Below are positions 19,353 to 32,491 of a DNA stretch of 64,000 bases, piece after piece. How positions within the stretch are numbered: the first letter of the stretch is position 1; every line of letters begins with the position of its first letter. The DNA lies in NCBI RefSeq assembly GCF_028389875.1, contig NC_084665.1:6449501-6513500 (forward strand), written 5' to 3'. Both the position numbers and the translations under genes were made by a program. This DNA is from Rhea pennata (Eukaryota > Chordata > Aves > Rheiformes > Rheidae). Under the pieces are notes generated by a model. That model was not told the origin of the DNA, searched no databases, and was given only the letters and a program-made list of their open reading frames with translations.

Positions 19353-22300
19353 AGATCTGAAAGCCACCAAAATAAATATTACGTGGTAACCTTTTTTGTC
19401 TGTGCTATGTTTAGACCTTGCTGAATTCATGAACATCTGGCAAAAGGAGAGACTGAAAAATCTCTAGTATATTGGTCATCAGACTAATCACATTAGTGCA
19501 TCTGTTGGAAATTGGCGTTTGCAGTATGTCTATTCTCTTTAGGCCAAATCTGTTACCCTTCTGGATGTGAAAATCTTGCTGTGATTCTTGCTGGACAAGT
19601 TTGCTTCTGTTTTTGAGTGATCTTACCAGCTTCTCAAAGGCCCAAAGAAGTCTGCGATTTCAGAGATGGGGACTGTGGTACCAGCTGCAGGATCTGCAGG
19701 AGTCCTGCAGCTCTTCCTTTGTGCTGTTGATCGCTGTGAAGAGTGATCCGAAGGTCCTGTCTTCTCTACAGCTTTAACTCTGATCCTGCAGGGAGTTATC
19801 AACCAGTCTTGCATGTCCCAAAGCTTACTGTTAGGGGAGAAGGAAGCTCTGGCTATTGCTCATGGCACTTTCAGCCCTGAAAAATCTCTGTTGTGCTGAC
19901 CAGGACAGCATCCATGTGTGGAACTTGTATAAACCTATACATGTGATTGCTTTCTTTGATCGCAACTGAGCTATTGGCTGCATAAAGCCAGAAAAAAGAT
20001 GTCTTTGCAAAATAGAGACCTTAATGCTTATGAAGAACTATGGATGAACTGTTAACCTGACTTAAATATTACACTTGCAAATAAGAACTAGGCACTAATA
20101 ACAACTTTTTATCAGTAGACTTACTTTTTTTCCCTGGAAAATTGTTTATTGTGATCTTTGTGTTGCACTTGAACACGGACCAAAACACATAACAAAACAG
20201 GATTAATCAACCATCAATTAGACCTTAAATCTAGGTCTTCTGAGTTTCAGGCTGCTGATTATTCTTTTGCATCACACCCCTTGTTATGACAGCTTCTATT
20301 TTATATAAATCTGTATTTGGAGTGTGGAGTAAAAACTGGGGCTGAGGTTACTAACATGCCTAGAAAACACCTTTATCAACAATTAGCTTGATACAAACAT
20401 TTTCAATGTGTTTCCTCTCAAAAATCAACTTTCAAGGCAAACTATTTCCTTCCTTCCTGAATTATGCTAACCAGGCCAGTGAGGAACAAAGCTATTTTTA
20501 TTTACATATTTTTCATGCAACAAGCATTAGAGTTGTTAATGTACCTTTTCCATTTATGGGGTGCTTAAGAGCTCTTCTTGCAGATTTAAAGAAAAAGTTC
20601 ACAGTAAATCCAAACTTTGAGTAGAAATGAAGTGCTGTGATAGCCTTTGCAAAGCAAGCTATATTTCTTTGTCTTGCTTCTAGTGGCCCATTTTTGCTGT
20701 TCTGAAATAGTTACGTAACTAATTGTCTTCATTTGGGAAATCAAGATGCTGATATGGATCTAGGGTGCATTTAACTTTTTAGCTAGGGCTTTCAGCTTTC
20801 TCATCTTCCATGAGATTAAATATGGAAAAAAATGCAATAAGTAAATAATTCAATAAATAAATAAATCAGAGTACAGCCTTGTGGCAAGATGATCATTTGA
20901 CCTTAGTGCCAATCAATAACATCTCATCTTGCAAATGTGCCAGGAAGTAGTACTTGGTAGATATAAATCTGCATTGTGCCTCCCATAGTGTGAACGTCTG
21001 CGTGACTTGGCAGATGTCAGATGTAGAAGATTAGATCTTAGTGAACTACTGTATTTTGAGATTTTTGGGCAATTGATTTTTTTTTTAATTCCCTCCCCAC
21101 CCTCCCAGTGGACTTATTTTTAGTGGGTGGATGGTTGCTGCTGTTATCTATAGAGCACTGCAGTTCGAAATGTTTAAACTCATGTGAAGGAGTGGCTGTA
21201 TTTGAGAGAAGACTGGGTAAAGGCTCTCTATCTGCCAAAAGAAGAAGAATCCTTGGACCAAGAAACTAACCCGGTCATTTCTAAAATGTTTTATGAACAG
21301 CACCTATCTGAATTCAGTCTAAGACTTTCAAAGCTCTCCAGTGCTGTTCACTCACTGGGGAGTCAAGCTGCTATATTCAAAAGTGTCAGCCTAAACATTT
21401 CCGTTCTGCGATAAGTGATGACGGTACTAAGGTAACAATTCTTTTCGAGAGAATAGAAAGTTACTGCAATTACAACAGCTTCCTGCCGTACCAAGTGTTG
21501 AGATTTTAGTGGTACTTTTTATCATGTATTATTGTCTGAGTGCAATGTAATGTCTCAAAATTGTCCAGAGATTAGAGATGTGGGTACTGTTACTATTTTA
21601 ATCATACTTATAAACTAGAGCAAATTTCAGGTTATGTGTCCTGCGCATGATTTAGCTACCTGTTAGTCTTTTAATTATCTATTTCTTAATTAGATTGGTC
21701 TGATTACTTGATACTTGAAATAAGTGTATATTTTTAAGATCACAGGGCAGTAACTTTTTGGAAAACCTTCATTGCTTTTTATTTTATAGGTATTTTGTCT
21801 TTCATGCTGAAGCATGAGAACTTACGATGCTACTTCTGATGTAGCATGTCTAAATATCCTAGCTTGTAAAATGTTCTGCAGAGCTATGTAATTTCTGTGC
21901 TGTAAAAACATTCCTAATGTAGCTAACCAACTTAGAAATGCAATAATCTCCTGCTGTACTTATAGTCATTTTAAACTTTTAGTGCTTATAGATCAGGAAA
22001 TTAAACTGTGAACTCCTGAATGAGAAAAATGAGCAGTAAGCAGTTAGATCTTTAAAGAGCCTATTAAGAAATATAATGCAGTGATAATAGCATAAACAAA
22101 TTATTTTATCAAAATGCTTCTCAGATGTTTTGAAAGGGTCAAAATATGAAACTGCAATCCCAGCCATTTTGTTTTTAAGCTGAACTCACGGAATACCACT
22201 GATGGTCAGAAAAAATACTCGCATGGCAATGGGTTACTTCTCATGTTTTGTGTTCAGGCTACTGAACACATTTGCCAAGTAATGCGTTTCTTCTGCTTGA

Positions 22301-23741
22301 GCCATTTGAAGCTTGACTTACCAGCACGCCCCTGAGCTAGAAATGTTGGGGAGATGGTTCAAAATACAGGGCAATAGGAATAGAATGGCCAGACATGGAG
22401 AAACAGATGTGTGCTGATTCAGCAGTGGAGTCAGTGTCAGCAAAGGAAAAGCAATAATATTGTAGATCCTTTGACTAGTGAATTCCCTGTCTTGGTGCAC
22501 ATTTGGCATCCCAGCTTGAGGAGCAAGTTGTATCCAGATAGAGGTCTACCACATCTAAATGCAGATGAAATCACTCATAAAATTGATTTCTTGACCACTG
22601 GGGACTTTTACACTCAGTGTAGTCTGAGAATCAAAATGCTCTTGAAATCAGCAGTAGTGAAACATAGCCTGGCTGTGTTGAGTAGCTCTAGGAACAGGAG
22701 GCAAGTGGAGGAGAACCTCTCCTAAGTGTACATGACAGACTAGCACAAGTGTTGCTCTTACAAGATTTTCATGGGATCCAGAAGAAAGTGTCACACTGCA
22801 ACTGCAGAAACCTCGCTGGTCATACCCAGGCCATTGTCAATTTTTAGCAGTAAAGGAGATCACTTGAGGCAATAAAACTTCATCTGGCTTGCCTTAAGAA
22901 TTGACATTGATGATGAAGAAGCTTCCTCAAAAAGCTGGTGGAGGTGAGGGGAAGATCTCTTTTGATGTCTTTTTTTTCTTCATTCTTCCATAAAGTTGTT
23001 AAGGAGTAGTATTCCAGTACTCAGGGAAAAGGTGCTGGATATGTTGATAATAAAGAGTTGAGAAAGGAAAATTTTATGTTTTTTTTTCCTGCCCTAGGAG
23101 CAGGAAAATTATATGCAGAGACATACTTAGACCACTTTTGGTGGTGAATTGTGAGCAGTGCATACACCACTTTACCTCCTTCAGAGAGAATCTCTCCAGG
23201 TGATTGTAAAGGGAGTTTGTTTGGGGTGGTGGTTCCTCTTCAGTCTTTCTCCTTCCTTTCAAGGCTTGTGCTGTGTAGTTTTGGTTCAGTAGGCAGCCAC
23301 TAAAAGTTTCGATTATAAGCAGTTAATGGCTCATTCTAATTATCTATCTGCCTTTAGTATCAATTTGAGCTTTTTAATTCTCCTTTAGAATTGGACTGTG
23401 ACTGAAAACCATGCAAAATTAATTTAATCAGTCTTTCAGACATTTCTACATTGTATTCTGCATAATTCTAGTTATCTTTGTTTTTGATATTGTTTTGTTT
23501 GATATATGTTTTGATATATTGGAGTGTGTATATATACATGTATACACACATACATACTTAATATTAGTTACTTATCTTGCAGCGAACACAGCAAGGAGTT
23601 TTGGTATTTGACAGCCTTAGAAGGTCAGCAAATAAATTCACTACTGTTTATTCTGGAATGTGCAAAAAATCTCATTTGACAAAGAATGAAAAATAGCACA
23701 TTAATCTGTATACTGTGAAGAATAGCTGAAAATATATTTAG

Positions 23742-24171
23742 GGCTATGATCAGAGGGCTGGAGCACCTGCCCTATGGGAACGGCTGCGAGAGCTGGGCCT
23801 CTTCAGCCTGGGGAAGAGGAGACTGAGGGGGGATCTGATCAATGTGTACAAGTACCTGAAGGGAGGGTGTCAGGGGGACGGGGACAAACTCTTTTCAGTT
23901 GTCCTGTATGACAGGACAAGAGGCAATGGGCAGAAATGGAACCACAGGAGGTTCTGCCTGACCGTGAGGGGGAATTTCTTCCCTGTGAGAGTGACGGAGC
24001 CCTGGCACAGGTTGCCCAGAGAGGTTGTGGAGTCTCCTTCTCTGGAGATCTTCAAGGCCCGCCTGGATGCAACCCTGTCTGACATGTTCTGGGTGGCCCT
24101 GCTGAGCGGAGAGGTTGGACTAGATGATCTCCAGAGGTCCCTTCCAACCTTACCCATTCTGTGATTCTATG
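23742..24171 (+). mobile_element. CR1 LINE 3' end, 5'-truncated
   Basis: A well-preserved CR1 3' terminal segment in + orientation. It reads [22 protein letters not shown] early, then carries the conserved blocks TCTCTGGAGATCTTCAAGGC, GACTAGATGATCTCCAGAGG and CCCTTCCAACCTTACC, and closes with TTCTGTGATTCTATGA. It still holds a 106-codon open frame (23844-24164) matching the CR1 ORF2 C-terminus (YKYLKGGCQ ... [20 protein letters not shown]). It is too short to encode any activity. It belongs to a different subfamily from the copies at 1 kb and 32.5 kb. Confidence 0.95.
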
Positions 24172-24489
24172 AAATGTTTTTGAGACTGAAGACCTTGGCA
24201 TAGCTGTTCTTTTAGAGGAACAGAATAGCTAGAGTAGTTTTGCACATTGCTAAGCCATTATCCAATGTGAGAGACAATTAGCAAAAAAAAAGTTTGTTAA
24301 ACAAACTTACTCTTTAGAAGTGGGAAAAAATATTTTTCTTGAGGAATGGTATAGATCTAAAACTACACTTCCACAGCAGTGGAAAAGCAAGGATGCTGAT
24401 TAATGTGGTTATCTTCCAGTAATGTAAGCTATCAAGATATGTGCATGTAATGATCATTACCTGTGTTACCCACTGCTTTAGGAAATGCT

Positions 24490-24510
24490 AAAAAAAAAAA
24501 AAAAAAAAAA
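24490..24510. repeat. Poly-A tract (21 A)
   Basis: An uninterrupted run of A on the + strand, with no target-site duplication or retroposed body evident on its 5' side. Confidence 0.9.
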
Positions 24511-27445
24511 TAGTGACAGGGCCTTATGCTGGCCTGTTGCTTCCCAGTAACTATGTTACAGAGGAGCCTGCAGCTTGAATGAGTGAATGTAAGGATTGAA
24601 TTGGGCAGATTTTGAAAGACAAAGCTCCCAGAAAGTGTCTCCCTTAACGCCTGAAGCCTAAAGCCTGTGCATTACATTCAGTAAAGAATTTTAGCATGTC
24701 TTTTCAGGAATATGCATGAATAGTATTAAACCAACGTGTGAAACTCCTGTTGGTGCGACTTAGAATAAATGACAGCTTGCCTGTTTTAGACACTTCTGTA
24801 CTGTGCTATAGAAATGCATATGTGCACAGATATGTGCTGTGTTGTCACACTGGAGATACTGATCTTGTTTAGGATTTGATACTGCAATTGTTTATGCAGA
24901 TGACAGGCTTTATAAACTTGCAGATTCCCACCATGTTCACAGCCTTTCAGAAGCGGTTTTCTGTATGGTGCCATGAAAACAAGCTGGGCCTTAGAAATTT
25001 ATTCCAGAGGAAGCTGATAGCAATCGCTTTTTACCCACAATGTCTTGATAGGAAGGAAATGTGAACTTCTCTTTCAAGAAGTTCTGCTCTTCTACCTTCT
25101 ACTTTCAACAGGATTGATAGTTGAAGGTTTTCTTGTTACTGAATATGCATTTTTTTTAATCAGTTGCAGATACCAGGATGATTCCCTCCCTTTTCCATTA
25201 TCAGACAAAAATAGGAGATGTTTTACAGTATCTGCCAGTTATAATGTGGCTAGCCTCATGGTAGTACTGATGTTGACTGGCTCATACTGGGTAGTCAGGA
25301 CACTTCTGTAGCATTTTAACTCTACATGGTATTTGACATCTCAAGCACTTGAGGTGTCTACTGTAAGTCTTGTCTTATGATTGAGAATGGAGAAATGGCT
25401 GCAGCTATGTCTGCTGGTAACTTAAGCTATGCTCAGTCTTAGCAATTGACAATGCAGAAATGTTAACTTCTTTTTATATACCCTCCACTTCTCTACCAGA
25501 GCTTTCTGAAATAAATAAAAACAACAAAAAACCCTCTTGCTTTGCATATTGGAAGACAGTCTTTCAATATTAAATATTTAATTTTTTCAAACAGTTGCTT
25601 TTACATCTGTGAAAAGTCTGTGCTAGTTGAACTCTGCCACTGAATGCTTTCATGCTTAAAAAAAACCCAAAATGTTTTGTATTCTTCACTAAATTAATCC
25701 TTGGGGCCTGTGAAACCCATTACCATGGATCCTTTGGTTTTTGTTGTTTTTGAAATAACTACTATGCTAGAAGAGCGACTAAAAGTCTAACACAAGATAA
25801 AACTTTACAGTGCTAGTACCTTTAAAAGCTGTGTTGGATAGGGACAGTCTCTTGCTGCGTTCTACATGCATAGTTTAGACTATCTACAGGTAGAGTGGAA
25901 GCGAGGGACTATTTGGAATCTCAGTTTTGCTGGGTAAGTTTCTTTTCTTTCTGTAATTTGTTGCTGCAGCAATAAATTCTTGAAATTAGTTTGTCAGCCA
26001 TCTCTCCTCAAAGTGCAAAATGCAATACCCTAATGCTGTTGGATTTGACAGAAGATTCAGCCAAGAAGTATCTTGCACATGAGAACAGGGATTTTTCATG
26101 AGTCTTTGCTTGGCAGCTAAATTGTATGTCTGTTTTTCGGAGGTGTGTGTTTGTGTCTAGGAATACATAAAAGAAGTCTAGCAAAATTGGACAGATTTAG
26201 CACTATGGCAAAAGACATTTGAGTCCAGCAGTACATAAGGATGTAATGAAGATTTTTCAGTGGAAGATCCAGATGGTTCTCACAGGATTTTTCTTCCAGC
26301 ATTGTAGAGCTGCTTAAAAGCATACTGATGTGCATGTAAGCATAATCGGAATGATCCATCAGGCCAGGGACAACGCGCATTTCTCTGAAGTAAAAAATAG
26401 CTTAACAGATGCATTGGGTTGCAGTCCTCATTTATTCTCTTTCTTTCTGGCTGGCTTTCTGGTTGTCTTGTATGAAAGTTGCAGTTTTGATGTGCGTAGC
26501 CTTACTTTGTTGGCTCTAAACTGTGATCATTTACAAACAGGTCTAAGATAATGTGCTGAAGTGATCATATTGACTTCTGCAAGTTTTTCAGTGTATTGCT
26601 TATTTTAAGTACAAATGCAGTATTTGCTGATTTGAGGACTTGGTCTTGCTTTAAAGGGCAAAGTTGTGCAAAGTATTTTTTTATTAAACTTGGCACCACA
26701 AGAAATCACATGGTACAAGGAATTTGTTGCAGACCTAAAGTTCAGACCGTGTTGATAAGTAAACTTTAATTAAATTTGGGTTTGGAAACTGTGCTTTGGA
26801 CATTGCAAAACAATCCTAACGTAGATCAAAGTCGTAGAAAATGTAAACCAGTTCTAATAAACAAGTTCTGTTATGCAACACAAACCCAGCTGTGAGAGCA
26901 CTATCTGCCCTTGTAAAACACATTATCCTATGATTATTGCCTTTCATGCAGCGCTTCATGTTTTCTGTTTCAGTTTTATTTCATCATCTTTTATATATTG
27001 TGTGCTGTATAGTAATAAATAGGTTTAATTTGTCTTGTGTACTGGAAAGTTAGTGTATATGACTTCTACGTTTGTCTAATACATCTCATTAGGTAAACTT
27101 GGGGTCATATCCAGCTTTGATGTGGTTCTTTCGGTTTCAGCAACACTATCCCTGTTCCCATGAAGACTTTTACCCTAGCCAATATTGGTGTTTGTTACTG
27201 CAAATCTAGCAGTGACTAAAAAAGATCATAGGTTATTCTAAAATGTTTGCTTTACCTGGATTTATTTCTGATAACAGATGAGGTATTACTCAGAGGGAGG
27301 CAGGAATATAGGAATTCCTCCTGGTTCATCTTATTCCATGTCTGGCAGCTATTTTAATGAGTGCTGTCTAGTTAATATAATGATATAATGTCATTTGGTG
27401 GTATGAAGAACATAAAGAGTATTTTCTAAATGTGCCTATGCTTTA

Positions 27446-27451
<6 letters not shown>

Positions 27452-27476
<25 letters not shown>
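27452..27476. repeat. Poly-A tract (25 A)
   Basis: An uninterrupted run of A on the + strand. A processed pseudogene or SINE body was looked for immediately upstream and not recognised. Confidence 0.9.
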
Positions 27477-28161
27477 GGTAGATAATCTGAATGAGGGAAG
27501 ACGCACGTTGTGTTTCCTTACATGGTAGCGATTATGAATTTAGGGAATCACTTATTGCTTCATTTTACATCCAATAAAAAATGTTCAGTCAACTGCTCAA
27601 ATACCATGATAAGAGGTATGACAGATGGGTAGGCCTATCAAATTAATTTGTTGGTTTTAAATTAATTAATATCAGTTACTAAGATTGTTGTCATGTGTCA
27701 CTTGATAATCATATAGTTATACATTGCATAGAGGTAAGGCACCACCTAACTAGCATGTTAAACTACCACTATGTGTCATTTTTAAACTTCTAATGTCTTA
27801 CAGCAGAATCCTCATATTTTTGCCAGTAGCCAATTCTCCCTGGTTTTATAAGGCCTCAGTGAAATTGCATGTGCATTACTTGCTCAGATTCTAGTCTTTG
27901 GAGTTACCAGTGTAGGCTAGGGATTTTTTTCTTTTTTTCTTTTTCTCTCTTTTAGTGATAAATAGCAAACTCAAACATTAACCCCAGTTATAAAGGGGAC
28001 ACCATATTTAACAGCATTTCAAGGTAGTTTCCTCCTCCTATTGGTCCCCCAGTGCAGGATTATAACCAGCTACCATCACTTTTCACTAGCAGCGGAAAAC
28101 TGCTGAACTCATCACAAGTTCACAAAAGAAAAGGTTCTTAAGAGAACCAGCTAAGAGAAAG

Positions 28162-28194
28162 AGCACAAAAGCACACAAAAACACACAAAAGCAC
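28162..28194. repeat. Short tandem repeat, 10-base unit
   Basis: Three copies of a (G/A)CACACAAAA-like unit, with units beginning at about 28162, 28170 and 28180. Confidence 0.6.
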
Positions 28195-29084
28195 TAAGTT
28201 CTTCTCACCTGCCTTCTTTTTCAGCCATCATTTCATGTAGATGGACTTGCAGCTCTTTGGATAATCATACCCAGAAACAGAGCTGGGGGTGGGGAATAGC
28301 TGAATCTGTAATTTTTTCAGAAACTTCAGTCCTCTAAGATGTTTGGAGGGAGTGAGAGAAAGAAATGAAGCTTTCTGAAGTGGACGAGCTGTGTAGCACT
28401 GGGCAGTGTTATCAAGGGAATATTACTGTAAGATTGTTTCACAGTGTTTGAATTTTGGAGTCTATCTTTCAGCTGCTGAAATGTAAACTCATGGATAAAA
28501 ATGGTAGCAAAGGATTTGTTTGGAGCCAGAAAAGTATAGAAAATCTGCAGGAGATTAAGGTTCTCACGAGTATATTATACATTATACAAGGTATTCGCAA
28601 TGCTCAGGGGATGATATGAGGTATTTTCTGGAGACTTCAGTGACTTTGGAGAATGTAAGCACCTAATTTAAGCACCTAAGTTAGTCAAAAATGGACAATG
28701 TGAATATAATTCTGAAGGATGGATTCTAGCTTGGTCCAGCCTTCAGCAGAAGGGATTATGGAGCAGGAAGAAGTAAGAATTGTCCCTTCAGAGTCTTATT
28801 CACATTATGTAGACTTTCAATCCACACATGCAGGAAGGGATGAAATTAAATTGCCTATGGAGTGAGAGGAGCAGGTAGTAAGGGGTCTTGTCTTCCTTTT
28901 CAAGCCAAAGGATTCAAGGCAGTAAGTAAACTGTGGTTTGTTGCTGGTTTAAGTCAATGTTTCATTACCTTTCTAGCACTTGTGGAGCAAGGAGGAAGCA
29001 GGAGGGGAAATGATCCTTGGCAGAAGTCTGAATAATGATTTCTCCTGGTTTGTCCTGTTGTTAATGTGGGTAAGCTTCCTTTAG

Positions 29085-29226
29085 CCTCCTCCTCTGGAGA
29101 TCTTCAAGACTCGCCTGGATGCAACCCTGTCTAACATGCTCTGGGTGACCCTGCTGAGCAGGGAGGTTGGACTAGATGATCTCCAGAGGTCCCTTCCAAC
29201 CTTACTGATTCTATGATTCTGTGATT
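29085..29226 (+). mobile_element. CR1 LINE 3' end fragment
   Basis: About 140 bases of the CR1 3' terminus in + orientation (CTCTGGAGATCTTCAAGACT, GACTAGATGATCTCCAGAGG), ending in CTGATTCTATGATTCTGTGATT-like tail units. It is very similar to the copies at 23.7 kb (same strand) and 30.9 kb (opposite strand). Confidence 0.93.
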
Positions 29227-29324
29227 TCCCATGCCTCGCTCAAAGCGTTATCTAGTTCGTACTTCTTACGTGAAATGAATCCTGCAAACCAGGCTATACT
29301 TAAATGAACAGAGTAGAATTTGAA

Positions 29325-29331
<7 letters not shown>

Positions 29332-29358
<27 letters not shown>
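29332..29358. repeat. Poly-A tract (27 A)
   Basis: An uninterrupted A-run, 105 bases past the CR1 3' end at 29226. CR1 elements normally end in ATTCTGTG-type units and not in poly-A, so it is probably independent of that copy. Confidence 0.9.
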
Positions 29359-30860
29359 CCACAAACCCTTAAATATTTTCTCCAATAAACTGGAAGCACC
29401 AAAATGACTGAGCAGATTTTAACAAACCTTTTCAAAATAGTATGTCTCTTATTTTCTCAGACTAGGTAAGAGCCAAAAAATGAGGAGGTGGAGGTGGTTG
29501 GACAGTAAAGGCTGTCTTAGTGTTAGCTCTCTGTACTGAATAGCGCTGTAATACAACACCAGAATGGATCACAAATCTCACTGACAGTACACCAATGAGA
29601 AGAAAGAATGAAGAATGAGTTTCTTTTTGTGTACAGTTTTTATGTGTTGTGGAAATACCCTTCCACATTAGCATATTTTCATAAAGAAAATACAGCATCA
29701 ACAAGGACCTCTTTGAAAATAATAAATACTTTTTATTCCAAGCTTTGCCTTAGTAATGTACTACTAAGTAAATTTATGCCTTTTTAGTTGAGATCTGAAA
29801 AAGAATTTCCTACAATTCAGAAGTTCATTATGACTCTATAAGCATAGTCTTGATTACCTTTAATCTTTCAGTTTATCTAAATGTTACCTTTGGTTCATGT
29901 TATATTTATCAAAATTATTGTGGTAGTGAAAACTTTCATGGAAGATAAATGAGATGAGAAACAGATTTTTTGAATTGGACAAAATTAACATGAAATTCCC
30001 TTTCTGTTTTAAAAAGTTCAAGTTAGAAGAGCAGATTTTTTGTCTTGGAGGAATTGAAGAGTAAAACAATGCAAGTGCCTGAGAACTGTGGTCACACTGC
30101 CAAGGGGACTGTGGTTACACCGTCATGGTATTTGGTGAAAAGTAAAAATGTTCATCAAAGAGGATTTTTATGTTTTGGATTTCAGCACAGAGTGATATAT
30201 GTTCCTTCAGGAAAAGATGTAGATGTGGGTTTTATTCTCCACCATCCCCTTCCTTCCATGTATTATAGATACTTCTGTGTAAAAATCCAGGTATGATATG
30301 CACTTGTGTGTGGAAGATTCTCTATCTGTGTTTTGAAATGCAAGAACATACACAAGGTAATAAAGTGTAGATTATAATACAGCTGTACAAATGAGCTGTA
30401 TGTTCAGATATACAGGTATCTGAGATTTAACAAGAGTTGTAAAGTGGAATTAATACAAGAATGTTACCATCTGTTGCCAGGCTATTGCTGTACTGATGGC
30501 ACAAAGTGAGACCTGCTCTGTGCAGTAAGTTAATTTTATGAGTGTCTATGAGACAGCTGTTCTGTATGCCAGGCCGTATGTAATGCTTCCAGGAGAAAAC
30601 TATATGTGAGTAAGCACTCAAGCTGTTATAATGCTAAATATGATTATGCCGCTGGAGACTAATCTGTTGTGTATTTCCTTTTGATGTTGTGTTGGTGACA
30701 GCCGAGCGCCAGCAGTGTTAGCTTGCTAAAGAGATAAAGGTAGACTGATAAAAGAAGACAATTCACTCCTTGACTGATGTGCAGATCTTAGTCACTAATA
30801 TCTTAAAAGTCACAATTACTGTGGGTATGATTTTGGCTATGCCATGGCCACAAGTCGAGG
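29359..30860. other. Intronic stretch with nothing recognised
   Basis: AT-rich DNA between two opposed CR1 fragments. No gene, repeat family or strong motif was recognised. Confidence 0.5.
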
Positions 30861-30967
30861 AATCATAGAATCGGTAAGGTTGGAAGGGACCTCTGGAGAT
30901 CGTCTAGTCCAACCTCCCCGCTCAGCAGGGTCACCTAGAGCATGTTAGACAGGGCTGCATCCAGGAA
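30861..30967 (-). mobile_element. CR1 LINE 3' end fragment (minus strand)
   Basis: The + strand begins with AATCATAGAATCGGTAAGGT and continues with GGAAGGGACCTCTGGAGATC, the reverse complement of a CR1 3' end. Similarity is lost shortly after GCTGCATCCAGGAATT, so only about 105 bases remain. It is inverted relative to the copy at 29085-29226 and about 95% identical to it by eye. Confidence 0.93.
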
Positions 30968-32491
30968 TTGCATTAAATATTTCACTGTTTTTCAGGAAAA
31001 TAGATTTAAAAGTGTAGTGGTGTTACTTGCTGTTGATGCTTTGGAGAGAAAAAGAAATGCAGGATTTTACTGCCCTTGAATTAAGTTCTACTGTGCTACA
31101 GTTATTTCTGTCACTCACTACTTCAGATGAAATTAAAGTCAATGGAAAGATTCTCATGGACTCCTGTTCCTGAACGGTGGACCTGTGAGTAGGAATATGA
31201 AGAAAGGCAAATGATCAAGGCTTCCCAAGGAGCACAGAGTAAAAGGAGAGGCAAACAAAAATTTACAGTAGACATAAAGCTTGATACAAAACTCCATATA
31301 GAGGGAAAAGATGTTTTAAAATTTATCAGAGACTTTTCCATTTAAAGTTAGTTTTTCTTAATACGTCAGATAGGCAAAGCAAACAGATTTTTCTTGGCTG
31401 TCTTTTTCTAGCTTGTCATTGTCAGTGTAACCGGTATTTCAGACCCCTGCGCTGTGTCGTAGCATTCATCAGAGTAACGGATGTGTTGAAATGAAGAGCC
31501 TAAAAGCTTGAGGGTGAATTGGCAGAGCTCCATGGAACCATTGAACTTTTCACATCAAATGTTCTGGTCCCTATATATTTTGAATTATAGGAGTATAGTA
31601 TGCTTTTCAATAATCCCTTTTGCTAAATATATACAAAAGAAATCCATATATATGTTAATTAATGTTATTAAATATATATATATATACACACCCACACCCC
31701 TCCCCCCCACACACACAGAGGGAGAGAAATCCAAAGTAGAATCAGGAAAATATTGAACTAGATGAATTGTAGGGCTTGTTTTCTTTTGAAAACAGTGTTC
31801 TTTGAAGCATGAATAAGAATTACTCCACCAAGATCAACAATTGACCACTCAACAGTTGGAGTGATGTTGGTTAGAAGGTGACATGGGTAGATCCAAAGTG
31901 CTGTTTCCAGCCTGTTCAACATCATTTTGGTTTTTGAGGAAAAGTGGAATGTTAGAAAAACCTTACTCTTAGGAATTGGTAATACACATTTGCCTTTTCA
32001 TTTTATTTTAATGGAAATGTGTGTTTCATACTTGATAATGAACTTTTTCCCTAAACCTTTGATTTTTCAAACTAGCTATTGTGGGAAACAATGTGAAGGA
32101 AACAGCTGTTTGGAGCTGGAATAAAATCTTGCTACACTATACCATAATTCATCCTTTAGAACATTAAACAGGCGCTCTAACAAAAAAAGAATGGTCAGTA
32201 AACTATGGGGAGAAAGGACAGAGGAATTTTGAAAATGCTTAAGCTGCTTTCATTTCATTTTGGGCACAGGGGAAAAAAATTGAGTAAGAAGCTCACGGTA
32301 CAGATTTAGATCTTGTTGTCATTGAAACTGATAGAAATACTGCCATTAAATTCTAGAGGAAGTGGATGTAATCACGCTATTTAAGATTCAGTGCTTTTTT
32401 CTATTGGTATAGACTAATTCCCTGACACTTAGAAAATAGGTTAGTTTAGGGCTTGTTCCTTGAACTGTTATGTTTGATAAGACTTTTGAGA
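30968..32491. other. Intronic stretch: one compound microsatellite, no gene recognised
   Basis: Apart from the microsatellite at 31670-31722 nothing was recognised. A small CpG cluster occurs at 31430-31480. Confidence 0.5.
31670..31722. repeat. Compound (TA)n/(CA)n/C-rich microsatellite
   Basis: A TA run followed by ACACACCCACACCCC, a C7 run and another ACAC run. Confidence 0.85.

Larger units (their letters stand above)
14806..23740. other. Intronic stretch: simple repeats and a CpG-rich patch only
   Basis: About 8.9 kb with no gene recognised. It contains the CpG-retaining patch at 15590-15975, a perfect hairpin at 17331-17357, TG/TA repeats at 18323-18375 and 19313-19352, and an AATA run near 20850-20868. 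A 104-codon open frame at 22411-22725 has no recognisable domain and is not called as a gene. Confidence 0.55.
24172..29084. other. Intronic stretch: poly-A tracts and a palindrome, no gene recognised
   Basis: Contains a near-palindrome at 24290-24308, A21 at 24490-24510 and A25 at 27452-27476, a short 10-base repeat at 28162-28194, and otherwise unremarkable AT-rich sequence. The A-tracts are not preceded by a LINE or SINE body that I can recognise. Confidence 0.55.

Noticed and set aside
22411..22725. 104-codon frame on the + strand
   Set aside because: No recognisable domain, repeat or splice context. The length is unexceptional for a random frame in 64 kb of six-frame DNA.
23844..24164. 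106-codon frame on the + strand
   Set aside because: It is part of a truncated CR1 ORF2, annotated with the element and not as a host gene.
27452..27476. Poly-A tract as the tail of a processed pseudogene
   Set aside because: No gene-like sequence was recognised on its 5' side and no target-site duplication was evident.
28162..28194. Possible CRISPR-like or satellite array
   Set aside because: Only three short degenerate units without spacers. It is an ordinary tandem repeat in a vertebrate intron.
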